From the NCBI RefSeq assembly GCF_002158905.1, contig NZ_CP021431.1:2294001-2358000 (forward strand): a DNA stretch of 64,000 nt, written 5' to 3'. The translations under genes and the position numbers were made by a program. Source of the DNA: Yoonia vestfoldensis. Lineage in GTDB: Bacteria > Pseudomonadota > Alphaproteobacteria > Rhodobacterales > Rhodobacteraceae. Below are positions 35,753 through 45,759 of the stretch, one piece after another (position 1 is the first letter of the stretch; each line of letters starts with the position of its first letter). The notes below the pieces were generated by a model. That model did not search any database and was not told the DNA's origin. It worked only from the letters and a program-made list of their open reading frames with translations.

Positions 35753-37654
35753 ATGCACCGCACGCTTGGCATCTGCTATTACCCCGAACATTGGCCAGAG
35801 ACCCAATGGCCCCAGGATGCCGCCCGCATGGTCGAGGCGGGCCTGTCCTGGGTGCGGATCGGCGAATTCGCCTGGGCACGGATGGAGGCTGTTCCGGGCA
35901 CCCTGACATGGGATTGGCTGGACCGCGCGATCGACGTGCTGGGCGCTGCGGGGCTGAAGGTGGTGCTGGGCACCCCCACCGCCACGCCGCCGCGCTGGAT
36001 GCTGGACACATATCCCGACATGCTGGCCGTCGATGCGCAGGGGCGCGCGCGCAAATTCGGATCGCGCCGGCATTATGATTTCAGCCATCTCGGTTATCGC
36101 GACGAATGCCGCCGGATCGCGCGGCTGATGGGTGAACGCTATGGCACGCATCCGCATGTGGCCGCATGGCAGATCGACAATGAATATGATTGCCATGACA
36201 CGACCCTGTCTTATTCGGATGCCGCAAGGCGGGGGTTTCAGGATTGGCTGGCGCAGCGCTATCAATCGACCGATGCGCTGAACCGGGCTTGGGGCAATGT
36301 GTTCTGGTCGATGGATTACGACAGCTTCGACCAGATCGACCTGCCCAACCTGACCGTGACCGAGCCCAACCCCGCGCATGTGCTGGCCTTCCGGCGCTAT
36401 AGCTCTGATCAGGTCGCAGCGTTCAACAAGGTGCAAGCGGATGAACTCCGCCGCCACACCGCTGCGCCGCTTATTCACAATTACATGGGCCGAATCACGA
36501 CCTTCGATCATTGGAAGGTCGGCGCTGATCTGGATATCGCGTCTTGGGACAGTTACCCGATCGGCTTTCTATCTGACCGGTTGGAAGGCACGGCCAAGGA
36601 AAAGGCGGCGTTTCTGCGCCAAGGCCACCCCGATATGCAGGCATTCCACCACGATCTATACCGTGCCGTGGGCAAAGGCCGGCTGTGGGTGATGGAACAA
36701 CAGCCCGGCCCGGTGAACTGGGCACCTTACAACCCCGCCCCCCTGCCCGGCATGGCGCGTCTTTGGGCCTGGGAGGCATTCGCCCATGGCGCCGAAACCG
36801 TCTGTTATTTCCGCTGGCGGCAGGCGCCTTTTGCGCAGGAACAAAACCATGCGGGCCTGCTGCGCCCCGACAGCGCGCCAGCGCCTGCTTTGGCCGAATG
36901 CCGTCAGGTTGCGGATGAAATCGCGGACCTGCCCGATGTGGGCACCGCCACGGCACAAGCCGCACTTGTCTTTGATTACGACAGCGCCTGGGCTTGGGAC
37001 ACCCAACCACAAGGGGCCGATTTCGAGGGGTTCCGTCTGGCCTTTGCCGCTTACCGTGCGCTGCGGCGGGCGGGGCTGAATATCGACATCCTGCCCCCCG
37101 ATTGCGCCGATCTGGCGGGCTATAAACTGGTGCTGGCCCCCGGCCTGATGAAGATCAGCGCCCCGCTTCGCCACGCATTGGCCCGCTTTGACGGGATCGC
37201 CCTGATCGGGCCGCGTAGCGATACCAAGACCGATGAGCTGAGCATCCCCACCCCGCTTGGCCCCGATTTGCCCGATACCGATATCTCGGTCGTGCTGACC
37301 GAAAGCTTGCCCCCTGATGCCAAGATCAAGCTGCAAGGCGGCGGCCGGTTCCGGCATTGGTTCGAACATCTGGACGGGACCGCGCCTGTGCATCTGTCCA
37401 CCAAATCAGGCCAGCCCGCGATCATGGGCGGCGATCATCTGCGCTATCTGGCGGGCTGGCCCGATGATGCGACCTTTGATGCGATCATCGGCGGGTTGTG
37501 CGATGCGCTGGACCTGCCCAGCTATGCCCTGGCTGACGGTTTGCGGATCAGGGATACGGCCACACATCGCTTCGTGTTCAATTATGCCCCCAAAGCGCAG
37601 GCCTGGGGCGATGTCATCGTGCCCGCGGCGGGCGTGCATTGGGAAACGCTGTGA
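35753..37654 (+). CDS. Beta-galactosidase, GH42
   Basis: 633 residues, cytosolic. LGICYYPEHWPETQWPQDAARM at the start is the GH42 hallmark (arms of the barrel entrance). The acid/base Glu is in AWQIDNEYD and the nucleophile Glu in LWVMEQQPGPVNW; the C-terminus holds the trimerisation domain. With the GH36 enzyme it lets the cell use both anomers of galactosides. Stop overlaps the mutarotase start (GTGATG). Confidence 0.93.
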   Translation: MHRTLGICYYPEHWPETQWPQDAARMVEAGLSWVRIGEFAWARMEAVPGTLTWDWLDRAIDVLGAAGLKVVLGTPTATPPRWMLDTYPDMLAVDAQGRARKFGSRRHYDFSHLGYRDECRRIARLMGERYGTHPHVAAWQIDNEYDCHDTTLSYSDAARRGFQDWLAQRYQSTDALNRAWGNVFWSMDYDSFDQIDLPNLTVTEPNPAHVLAFRRYSSDQVAAFNKVQADELRRHTAAPLIHNYMGRITTFDHWKVGADLDIASWDSYPIGFLSDRLEGTAKEKAAFLRQGHPDMQAFHHDLYRAVGKGRLWVMEQQPGPVNWAPYNPAPLPGMARLWAWEAFAHGAETVCYFRWRQAPFAQEQNHAGLLRPDSAPAPALAECRQVADEIADLPDVGTATAQAALVFDYDSAWAWDTQPQGADFEGFRLAFAAYRALRRAGLNIDILPPDCADLAGYKLVLAPGLMKISAPLRHALARFDGIALIGPRSDTKTDELSIPTPLGPDLPDTDISVVLTESLPPDAKIKLQGGGRFRHWFEHLDGTAPVHLSTKSGQPAIMGGDHLRYLAGWPDDATFDAIIGGLCDALDLPSYALADGLRIRDTATHRFVFNYAPKAQAWGDVIVPAAGVHWETL

Positions 37655-38595
37655 TGCAGGTTTTCGGCACCACCAAGGACGGTAAGACCGCGCATACCAT
37701 CACGCTGCGCGCGGGCGATCTGACGGTCACGCTGCTGACCTATGGCGCGCGGGTGCAGGATCTGCGGCTGGCGGGGGTCGATCACGGGCTGACGGTGGGA
37801 TCGGACGATCTGGCCGATTACGAAGGGGCCATGCTGTATCACGGGGCCATTGTCGGGCCTGTCGCCAACCGGATCAGCACGGCGCGGGTCCGGCTGGACG
37901 GGATGATGTATGAACTGGAACGCAATGACGGACAGGCCCATCTGCATTCGGGGTCCGAGGGTGCCCATGCGCAGGTCTGGGATGTGGTCGCGGTGACGCA
38001 GAACGCGGCCACGCTTGCGCTGGATATGCCCGATGGTTTTGCGGGGCTGCCCGGACAGCGGCGCGTCACGGCGACCTTCACGCTAAGCGCCCCTGCCACG
38101 CTGACGCTGACGATCAATGCGACCAGCGACACGACAAGTTTGATGAATATCGCCAATCACAGCTATTGGAACCTTGATGGATCAGGCACATGGCACGGCC
38201 ACCGCCTGCGGATCGCGGCGGATCATTACCTGCCAATTGATGATGCCTTTTGTCCGACCGGCGATGTGCTGGATGTGACCGGCACCGGCATGGACTTCCG
38301 CGCCGCCACCGTGCTGGGCGCGCAGACCCCGCCGCTGGATCACAATTTTTGCCTGTCCGAGGGCGTGGAACCGCTGCGCGATGTGCTGTCGCTGACAGGG
38401 CAAGGTGGGGTCGGCATGGTGATGGCGACAAATATGCCGGGGCTACAGGTCTTTGACGGCCGCCCGCAGCATGATGCGCTGGCCATCGAGGCGCAGCATT
38501 GGCCGGACGCGCCCAACAATGCGCATTTCCCCCAGATCAAGCTGCGGGCAGGCGCGACTTATGCGCAGGTGACACGCTGGACCTTCGCAGGCTAG
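37654..38595 (+). CDS. galM: Galactose (aldose 1-epimerase) mutarotase
   Basis: 313 residues from the ATG at 37654. Beta-sandwich GalM protein with GAIVGPVANRIS, the catalytic His pair (HLHSG and NHSYWNLDG), PLDHNFCL and a Glu in ALAIEAQHWPDAPNN. It equilibrates alpha- and beta-galactose from the two glycosidases before oxidation. Last gene of the operon; about 57 bp to selU. Confidence 0.92.
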   Translation: MQVFGTTKDGKTAHTITLRAGDLTVTLLTYGARVQDLRLAGVDHGLTVGSDDLADYEGAMLYHGAIVGPVANRISTARVRLDGMMYELERNDGQAHLHSGSEGAHAQVWDVVAVTQNAATLALDMPDGFAGLPGQRRVTATFTLSAPATLTLTINATSDTTSLMNIANHSYWNLDGSGTWHGHRLRIAADHYLPIDDAFCPTGDVLDVTGTGMDFRAATVLGAQTPPLDHNFCLSEGVEPLRDVLSLTGQGGVGMVMATNMPGLQVFDGRPQHDALAIEAQHWPDAPNNAHFPQIKLRAGATYAQVTRWTFAG

Positions 38596-38652
38596 GGCCA
38601 CGCGACGCGACTTGCCCCTTACGCCCGCGCGACCAGCGCGCTAGACAGCGCC

Positions 38653-39705
38653 ATGCCGATTGCTTTTGCCACGCTTGATGATCTTTTGAACCACGGTTTC
38701 GACACCGTGATCGACGTCCGCTCGCCTGCCGAATTCGCGCTGGACCATATCCCCGGCGCGATCAACCTGCCCGCGCTATCCAATGCCGAACGCGCGCAGA
38801 TCGGCACGATCTATAAACAGGTCAGCCCTTTCGAGGCGCGCAAACTGGGCGCATCCTTGGTCGCGCGCAATGTCGCCGATCATATCGCGCAGGCGATGGC
38901 CGATAAGGACGGCAGCTGGCGGCCCTTGGTCTATTGCTGGCGCGGCGGGCAAAGATCGGGGTCTTTCGCCGCGATCCTGTCCCAGATCGGCTGGCGCACC
39001 GATACCGTGCAGGGCGGCTATCAGACATTCCGGCGGCTGGTGCAACAGGCGGTCTATGACAGGCCCTTGCCGCAGCGGATCATCCTGCTGGATGGCAATA
39101 CCGGCACGGCGAAAACCGCCCTGCTGGCGCGGCTGGCTGCAAAGGGCGTGCAGGTCATCGACCTTGAAGCCCTGGCCAACCATCGCGGGTCATTGCTGGG
39201 TGGCACCGCGCAGGGCCAGCCCTCGCAACGCGCCTTCGAGACGCGGATCGCGCTGGCGCTGCACCGGCTGGACCCCGCGCGCCCGGTGCTGATCGAGGCG
39301 GAAAGCAGCAAGATCGGCCGTCTGATCATCCCGCCAATGCTCTGGTCTGCGATGTCTGCGGCCGGGCGGATCACCGTCCACGCGCCGCTTGCCGCGCGTG
39401 CCCGCTATCTCGCACAAGCCTATGCCGATATCGCCGCCGACCCCCAAGAAATGGCGCGCAGGCTGACGCCGCTGCGCTATATCCGCGGCCATGACGTCGT
39501 CGATCACTGGCTGGCCTTGCTGCATGCGGGCGATCTGACAGGCTTTGCCCATGCGCTGATGGACCAGCATTACGACCCCGCCTATGCGAAATCACGCAAA
39601 GCCGTGGCACATGACATTCTGGCCGATCTGCAGAGTGACACGCTGGATGATGCCGGGCAGGACCGGCTGGTCGCGGCGATCCTGCCGCTGCTTAGCGCAG
39701 GGTGA
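38653..39705 (+). CDS. selU: tRNA 2-selenouridine synthase
   Basis: 350 residues (also called mnmH). N-terminal rhodanese domain with active Cys95 in VYCWRGGQRSG, then a P-loop (LLDGNTGTAKTALL) and a nucleotidase-like C-terminal domain with EAESSKIGR. It replaces sulfur by selenium in 2-thiouridine at the wobble position of certain tRNAs, using selenophosphate. It is convergent with, and overlaps by 14 bases, the SelD-fusion gene that makes selenophosphate. Confidence 0.93.
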   Translation: MPIAFATLDDLLNHGFDTVIDVRSPAEFALDHIPGAINLPALSNAERAQIGTIYKQVSPFEARKLGASLVARNVADHIAQAMADKDGSWRPLVYCWRGGQRSGSFAAILSQIGWRTDTVQGGYQTFRRLVQQAVYDRPLPQRIILLDGNTGTAKTALLARLAAKGVQVIDLEALANHRGSLLGGTAQGQPSQRAFETRIALALHRLDPARPVLIEAESSKIGRLIIPPMLWSAMSAAGRITVHAPLAARARYLAQAYADIAADPQEMARRLTPLRYIRGHDVVDHWLALLHAGDLTGFAHALMDQHYDPAYAKSRKAVAHDILADLQSDTLDDAGQDRLVAAILPLLSAG

Positions 39706-41788
39706 TCTCTGGCGCTTGGGTGATCTGCCCGATGATGGCGGCCTGATAGCCCGCCTCGGTCAATGCGCGCAGCAGATCATCGGCGCTCTTGGCCGCGACC
39801 GCCGCAAGCAAGCCGCCCGCTGTCTGCGGATCATAGGCCAGATCGGGCACCGCCCCGCCGATCATGCCAGCGCCGGCCTGATTATCGGCAAAAAGCGTCG
39901 AGCGCACGCCTTTCGCCGCCAAAGCCGCCGCCCCCGCCATCAAAGGCACCTGCGCCCAATCCAGCACGGCCCCAGTGGCAGAGGCGTCACAGATCCCGCG
40001 CAGATGCCCCAAAAGGCCAAAACCCGTCACATCGGTCATCGCATGGGCCTGCCGCAGGATCGCAGAGGCCGCAGCCTGCGATTGCACCATCAGGTCCAGA
40101 CAGGCGATCACATCACCCCCGTGCGCCTGCCCGGCCATGTCAGCCGCCATGATCGTCCCACTGCCGATAGGTTTGGTCAGGATCAGCGCATCGCCCGGCC
40201 GCGCGCCCGCCAGCGTGATGGGTCTGTCCACCAGCCCGGTGATGGTAAAGCCGATGGTCAGCTCGTCGCCCAGCGCGCTATGCCCGCCGACGATCCGCGC
40301 CCCAGCCTTGGACATGGTGGCGGTCACGCTCGCCATGATCTCGGCCATGCTGCGCTGCTGCAAGGCGGCATCCATCCGGGGCAGGATGATCTGCGCGGTG
40401 GCGGCCTGCGGGGTGGCCCCCATCGCCCAGATATCACCCAGCGCATGGATCGCGGCGATCTGTGTCATCAGCACCGGATCGGCCACCAGCGCGCGCAGAT
40501 GATCGGTCGTGATGACCTGCCCCATCTGCACCTGCCCTGCATCATCGCCAAAGGCATCGCCCAGCACTTGCTGCAAGGCCGCGCGCCCCACCTTGGCCCC
40601 GCACCCGCCGCACATGGGTTTATCGCCCAGCGCCTCGCGCAGGCCAAGGGCGGCGGTTTTCGGCATCACGGGCGCGGGCATCGCGGGCAGATCATCCAGC
40701 CGCATCATGAATTTGCGGTCGATCCGGTCCTTGAGCCGCCACAACAGCGGCCCTTGCCAGATGGTCCCGAATTTTTCCGCCAGCGCCGATTTCCGCCCCA
40801 GCGAGATCAGCTTGAGATAATCGCGCTGCGCCGAATAATCGCGCATCTGCCCGCCGGACAAGACCGCGCGCAGATTGTCAAACAGCACGGGCGCCTGCCG
40901 CACGGCATAGACCCCCGCCTTGGGGCGCGGGCTCGCCGCCATATGCGCGCAATCGCCGACGGCAAAGACCATAGGGTCGCTGGTTTGCAATTGCGCATTC
41001 ACCGTGATGAACCCGTCTTGCAGGTCCAGCCCCGTGCCTGCGATCCAGTCATGCGGTTTTGCCCCGGCCGCACCGGTGGTGAAATCGCTCTGGATCAGGC
41101 GTCCGTCTTTCAGCAACACGCCTTGGGGTAAGACCTGCGTGACGTCGGCATTTTCGATGATATCCACGCCGTAACCCGCCAGCGCCGCCAGCATTTTGTG
41201 CCGGGCTTTGTCACCCAAGGCGGCCAAGGCCCGGCTGCGGTCGATCAGATGCAATTTCGGCGATCTGTCGCGCAAAGCATGCGCCATGGCCAGCGCCAGT
41301 TCCGCCCCCGCGACACCGCCCCCGATCACGGCGATTTGCGGGGCTGTCGCGCGGGCGCGGTAATCCTCCCAAGCCTGCGCAAAGGCACCAAGGGGTTTGG
41401 CCGGAATGCCATGCGCGGCGAAACCATCAAGCGCGGGCATTTCAGAGGTGATGCCGACATCAATCGCCAGCACATCATAGCCGATGGGCGGGCGCCCCGG
41501 CACGGTGACGGTGCGTGCCGTGCGGTCGATGCCCGTCACCGCCCCGTTGATGAACCGCGCGCCTGCAAAACGCGCCAATTTGACCAGATCGATATCCAGA
41601 TCGTCACGCGTGTAATGCCCCGCCACGAACCCCGGCAACATGCCCGAATAGGCCGCTGTCGGGCCGGGGTTGATCACGCTCACCCGCACGCCTGCCAGCG
41701 GGTCCATCCCCCATTTGCGCAAGACCAGCGCATGGCTATGGCCGCCGCCGATCAGCACAAGGTCACGGGTGAAAGGGTATCTATCCAT
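39692..41788 (-). CDS. selD: Fused NADH dehydrogenase-like oxidoreductase / selenide, water dikinase
   Basis: 698 residues. Residues 1-370 are a pyridine-nucleotide-disulfide/NDH-2-like flavoprotein (LIGGGHSHALVLRKWG, AVIGGGVAGAELALAMAHAL, FAVGDCAHM). From about residue 385 a complete SelD follows, with the active-site region MCGGCGAKVG (Cys, not selenocysteine), the ATP-binding Asp residues (TTDHLRALVADP, IHALGDIWAMGA) and TGFGLLGHL. SelD makes selenophosphate from selenide and ATP. The flavoprotein half may supply reduced selenium, which is inference from the fusion. This fusion is known in various proteobacteria. Confidence 0.93.
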   Translation of the reverse strand: MDRYPFTRDLVLIGGGHSHALVLRKWGMDPLAGVRVSVINPGPTAAYSGMLPGFVAGHYTRDDLDIDLVKLARFAGARFINGAVTGIDRTARTVTVPGRPPIGYDVLAIDVGITSEMPALDGFAAHGIPAKPLGAFAQAWEDYRARATAPQIAVIGGGVAGAELALAMAHALRDRSPKLHLIDRSRALAALGDKARHKMLAALAGYGVDIIENADVTQVLPQGVLLKDGRLIQSDFTTGAAGAKPHDWIAGTGLDLQDGFITVNAQLQTSDPMVFAVGDCAHMAASPRPKAGVYAVRQAPVLFDNLRAVLSGGQMRDYSAQRDYLKLISLGRKSALAEKFGTIWQGPLLWRLKDRIDRKFMMRLDDLPAMPAPVMPKTAALGLREALGDKPMCGGCGAKVGRAALQQVLGDAFGDDAGQVQMGQVITTDHLRALVADPVLMTQIAAIHALGDIWAMGATPQAATAQIILPRMDAALQQRSMAEIMASVTATMSKAGARIVGGHSALGDELTIGFTITGLVDRPITLAGARPGDALILTKPIGSGTIMAADMAGQAHGGDVIACLDLMVQSQAAASAILRQAHAMTDVTGFGLLGHLRGICDASATGAVLDWAQVPLMAGAAALAAKGVRSTLFADNQAGAGMIGGAVPDLAYDPQTAGGLLAAVAAKSADDLLRALTEAGYQAAIIGQITQAPEITLR

Positions 41789-41812
41789 GCAACGCCTTTA
41801 ACGCGCCCGCCA

Positions 41813-42370
41813 TCACGGCGCCAGCCATTGCCCCGCCCAATCATCGCCGCGCGCATAGGCCGCGCGGCGGTGCTGCTCGCCCAGATGCACAAGGTCGATC
41901 TGCATCACACGGCAGGACAAAACGGCAAAGGTCGCGGGGTCGGGCTGTTTGACATAATCCAGCGCCGACCCGATGGGCGCACCGGGGGGCGGGGTCACGC
42001 CATAGCTTTGCTGCGCATGATCGGGGATCTTGTCCCAAAGCGCGCGGACATCGGCCCCGCTTTGCACCGTCACCTCGGCCTGCAATCTGATCTGCAAGGC
42101 TTGCGGGCGCAGCCAGACATGCAGCGCCACGCGCGGATTGGCCTGCAGGCTGGCCAGCTTGGTCGATTGCAGATCGGTATGCAGCGTGACCACCGCCGCG
42201 CCCTGATCGGCGGATCGCAGCACCATCGTGCGCGCCTCGGGCCAGCCATCGGGGTTGGTGGTGCAGACGGTGGGCAAGCGGCAGGGATGACGCGCATCGG
42301 CCACGCCGCGCGCCAGCATCGCCCAAGCGCGCCCCCGCAGCCCGTCAAGCGTGGTGAACCAATCAGTCAT
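41813..42370 (-). CDS. Pyridoxamine 5'-phosphate oxidase-related flavoprotein
   Basis: 185 residues. The CTTNPDGWPEARTMVLRSAD and VVTLHTDLQSTKLASLQANPRVALHVW segments contain the FMN-binding Arg and Ser/Lys positions of the PNPOx split barrel. The length and QQSYGVTPPPGAPI segment place it with the Alr4036-like group, not with PdxH itself, so the substrate is uncertain. The start overlaps the 3' end of the lipocalin-like gene upstream by eight bases, so it belongs to the same transcript. Confidence 0.8.
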   Translation of the reverse strand: MTDWFTTLDGLRGRAWAMLARGVADARHPCRLPTVCTTNPDGWPEARTMVLRSADQGAAVVTLHTDLQSTKLASLQANPRVALHVWLRPQALQIRLQAEVTVQSGADVRALWDKIPDHAQQSYGVTPPPGAPIGSALDYVKQPDPATFAVLSCRVMQIDLVHLGEQHRRAAYARGDDWAGQWLAP

Positions 42371-43388
42371 AGCCTGTCATCTCCAGATAGCCGCGCCCTT
42401 GGTGGCTGCCCGCAAAGGTGACCGGCCCCTCCCAATATGGAACAGAGGTCGTCATCCATGCATCATCATTCAGCGCCTGCACCGTCACATCGACCCCGCG
42501 CACAGGCAAGGTCAAACGCCAATGGACCGGCACGCCCGCCGCATTGCTCATCAGCGGTTCCACCTGCAAGGCCCCGTCGGGATAGGCCGTGGTTTGCCCC
42601 TCCGCCGTGATCCATGTGGCCGAGGTGTAATGCATCCCATCCGTCTGTTGCAGGCGGAAACCCATCAGCTTGGCCCCGTCATCAAACGACAGCGAAAACC
42701 AGTCCCAGCCGGTCTGGTTATTCGCCAAAGGCTGCGACGACCATTCCCGGTCCAGCCATGCGCTGCCTGTCACCTGCACATCGCCCGTCGGCAGGTGCAA
42801 GCTGCCTGCAATCTCGAAAAACGGCTGGGAATAATAATAGGACGCCTGCCCCGCCGCCGATTTGACCGAATAGCCGCCATCGCCGTGGAACACCAAAGGG
42901 CCGGTCGCGGTCAGCGCCATGTCATAGCCGAAATCCGCACCCGTCGCGCGCATCTGCATGGACTGCCAATCGCCTTCCAGCGCCCAATCGTCGATCCAGG
43001 CGCTGAACGGCGCGGCCCTCACACCCGCCTGCCCGATCCCGCCGCGCGCCAGCCGTTCGGCGACGAAATGGTCGGTCTCGGTTGTCACCGCCGCATGACC
43101 CATCCATAGCTGCGGGCTGTCCCAGCCATCCGCCTCGTAGGGTGCAAGCGCGGAGCGGAACAGGGTCCATTGCAACCCGTAGGGCGTGCCGTTTTCATCC
43201 TCCAGATTGGCGGTCAGATACCACCATTCGATCCGGTAATCGGGATGCGCGCCGTGATCGGCGGGGAAATCGAACACGGGGTCAGGGGCGGGGGTGGAAA
43301 AGCCGTCCACTTCCGTCCCCAGCCCGGCGAAGCCTTGGGCCGATGCGGACAGGGGCAGCAGGCACAGGATCAGTGCTTTAGCGTTCAT
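42363..43388 (-). CDS. Secreted lipocalin-like protein (AttH / CrtC-like)
   Basis: 341 residues from the ATG at 43388 (a TTG at 43394 is possible). Signal peptide MNAKALILCLLPLSASAQG. DYRIEWWYLTANLEDENGTPYGLQWTLFR and the tandem EWSSQPLANNQTGWDWFSLSFDDG are the signature of the hydroxyneurosporene synthase-like lipocalin pair found in AttH. Its start lies within the end of the FtsX-like permease gene. With that permease and the ATPase it makes an AttEFGH-type export set, thought to handle a lipophilic cargo. The substrate is unknown. Confidence 0.82.
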   Translation of the reverse strand: MNAKALILCLLPLSASAQGFAGLGTEVDGFSTPAPDPVFDFPADHGAHPDYRIEWWYLTANLEDENGTPYGLQWTLFRSALAPYEADGWDSPQLWMGHAAVTTETDHFVAERLARGGIGQAGVRAAPFSAWIDDWALEGDWQSMQMRATGADFGYDMALTATGPLVFHGDGGYSVKSAAGQASYYYSQPFFEIAGSLHLPTGDVQVTGSAWLDREWSSQPLANNQTGWDWFSLSFDDGAKLMGFRLQQTDGMHYTSATWITAEGQTTAYPDGALQVEPLMSNAAGVPVHWRLTLPVRGVDVTVQALNDDAWMTTSVPYWEGPVTFAGSHQGRGYLEMTGYD

Positions 43389-45759
43389 TGGCAAAAACCT
43401 TTAGCAGATCACCGGGCGGCGTGCGCGCCAGCCGCCATGCGGGCCAGCCTGCCGCCAGCACAGCAGCCAGCAGCGCGAACCCGCCCAAACGTGCGTAATC
43501 CAGCGGGAACAGATACATCGGCAATTGCCAGCCAAAGGCCGCGACATTCACGACCGCCAGCAGAACCCAAGCCAGCGCAAGGCCCAAAGGCAGCGCCAGC
43601 GCCGCCGTCAGCACCGCCAGCATCACCGCGCGCAACAGTTCCAGCCGCCCCAGCGCGGCCCGCGTCATGCCCATGGCCCAAGCGGGGGCCAGTTGCGGCA
43701 CCCGCATCGCGGCTAGGGTCAGCAGGCTCATCAGAATGGCGAAACCCGCGACCGCCAGCGTCAGGATATTCAGCGCGGTGGTGACGGTAAAGGTGCGCTC
43801 GAAAATCGCGAGCGACAGCGCCTTGATCCCCGCCTGGTCGATGGTCTGGCCTGCGCCGATCCCTGTCGCCTCGGTCAGATCCGCGACGAAATCCGCCGGA
43901 TCACCCGCCACGCGCAGGCCGAACTGGCGCGCCTCGACCATCGGGAATTGCTGCGCAAAGGCATCCTCGGCCAGCACGACCTGCCCGATAGGATTGCCGT
44001 AATCGCCGTAAATGCCCGCGACCGGCAGGGTCAGGCTGCCGATGGCTACCATATCACCAAGGTCCAGCGCCCCCCGCCGCGCCAATTGTTCATTGATCAC
44101 CACTGCCTGCCCCGCAAAGGTCGCGTCCCATGCAGCGGGCGTGCTTTGCAGGAACCGCCAATTGTCGCGGTAAGTGGCATGGTCGCGGGTGCCGAACACC
44201 TCGGCCGGTTGGCCCACGATCTGCACATCGGCGGATTGGATTGGCAGCACGGCGGCCCCCGCATCTTCGGCAAAGGCGACCAAGGCGGCGGTCTGTGCAG
44301 CGCTATCGGTGCTGATATAAAGCTCGGCCGCGAGGCGCTGATCCAGAAAGCCGGTGAAGGTCAGCCGAAAGCTCGACACCATGGTGGACACGCCGATATT
44401 GGCCGCAATCGCCAGCATCAAGGCCATCAGCGCCAGCGACAGGCCCGGCAATTGCTGGCGCGTGTCGGCCCAGAACCATTGCGCGGTGACGCTGCGCGCA
44501 CATCCGCTGGCAAAGGCCAAAACCGCGTTCAGCACCGGCGGCAAGGCAAGGGCTGCGCCAATCAGCAAGCTTCCCAGCAAGGCAAAGCCCGTGACCAACC
44601 CATCCGCGTTGAAGCCCAGCACCAAGGCCACGGCCAGCAGCACCAGCGCCGCCCCCATCTGCCACCGCGCCCGCCGCCCCGCCGCCATGGCCAGCGCGCG
44701 CGGTTGCGCCGCAGCCAGCAGCGGCATCCGCGCGATCCCCCACAAAGCCGATCCGCCCGCCAGCAAGGTCCCCGCCAAGGCGATCCCCAATCCCGACAGC
44801 CACCACACGGGCCGCAATTGCAGATTGCCCGCCACCTCCGCCCCGTAAAGCCCGCGCAAGGTTGCGGCCACATCGGGCAGTAGCAATGCGGCGATCACAT
44901 AGCCCAAGGCGACCCCGATCACGCCCGCGACCAGCGCAAAGACCAAGAGTTCCGCCAGCATCAGCCCGATCAGCCGGTGCAGCGGCAGGCCCAGCGCGCG
45001 CAAAATGCGCACCATGCCGCGGCGTTGTTCAAACGCCAGCCCAATCGCGCCATGCACGATGAAAATGCCCACGGCAAAGGACAAAAGACCAAAGGCGGTC
45101 AGGTTCAGATGGAAACTTTCGGTCAGCCCCGCGATGTCACTGCCGCCTTGCGCGGCTTGCAGGGTCAAGTCAGGCGCGATCTGCGCCAAGGACGGCAGGT
45201 CGCGGGGTTGGTCGGGCAGCACCAGCAGGCTGTCGATCAGCCCCTGCCGCCCCAGCAATCCTTGCGCCGTGCCGATATCGGCGATGGCCGTGTCATCGGC
45301 CAGATCGGGCGCGATCAGCACCTCGACACCGGACAGCTTGCGCGCGGTTGCGGCATTGGCAAAGACCTGATTGCCGCCTGTCAGAAAGGCGCCAAGGTTC
45401 ACTTCACCGTCCAAAGTGACCGGCCCCATGCCCGCAGGCGCGCTTAACACGTCGATCCCGATCAGGCGCACAGCGTCCAGATCGCCCGACAGCATCGGGC
45501 TGACCAGCCAGCCCGCGCGGCGGAGTGTCACGAAAACATCCTGCCCAAAAGCCGCACCATCGCGCGCGACCAGCCGGTCATAGCGGCCCTCGTCCAGCGT
45601 ATTGGCGGCGGCATCATAGCTGGCGCGCGCCTCGGCATTGATCGCCTGCACCCCGGACCACAGGCCCGTCGCCAGCGCCAGCCCTGCCAGCAGGGTGAAT
45701 AATTGCACCGGATTGCGCGCCCAATGCGACAAAAGCGCTGCAAAGGCCGCGCGCGTCAT
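43378..45759 (-). CDS. FtsX-like ABC transporter permease (AttF/AttG fusion type)
   Basis: 793 residues with a helix near the N-terminus, a first FtsX block near residues 225-350, a central group of helices, a second periplasmic domain and a final FtsX block (residues about 670-785). Two tandem halves suggest one polypeptide does the work of two permeases. Such permeases extract or export lipids or lipoproteins and do not import nutrients. Four-base overlap with the ATPase gene upstream. Confidence 0.82.
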   Translation of the reverse strand: MTRAAFAALLSHWARNPVQLFTLLAGLALATGLWSGVQAINAEARASYDAAANTLDEGRYDRLVARDGAAFGQDVFVTLRRAGWLVSPMLSGDLDAVRLIGIDVLSAPAGMGPVTLDGEVNLGAFLTGGNQVFANAATARKLSGVEVLIAPDLADDTAIADIGTAQGLLGRQGLIDSLLVLPDQPRDLPSLAQIAPDLTLQAAQGGSDIAGLTESFHLNLTAFGLLSFAVGIFIVHGAIGLAFEQRRGMVRILRALGLPLHRLIGLMLAELLVFALVAGVIGVALGYVIAALLLPDVAATLRGLYGAEVAGNLQLRPVWWLSGLGIALAGTLLAGGSALWGIARMPLLAAAQPRALAMAAGRRARWQMGAALVLLAVALVLGFNADGLVTGFALLGSLLIGAALALPPVLNAVLAFASGCARSVTAQWFWADTRQQLPGLSLALMALMLAIAANIGVSTMVSSFRLTFTGFLDQRLAAELYISTDSAAQTAALVAFAEDAGAAVLPIQSADVQIVGQPAEVFGTRDHATYRDNWRFLQSTPAAWDATFAGQAVVINEQLARRGALDLGDMVAIGSLTLPVAGIYGDYGNPIGQVVLAEDAFAQQFPMVEARQFGLRVAGDPADFVADLTEATGIGAGQTIDQAGIKALSLAIFERTFTVTTALNILTLAVAGFAILMSLLTLAAMRVPQLAPAWAMGMTRAALGRLELLRAVMLAVLTAALALPLGLALAWVLLAVVNVAAFGWQLPMYLFPLDYARLGGFALLAAVLAAGWPAWRLARTPPGDLLKVFANER

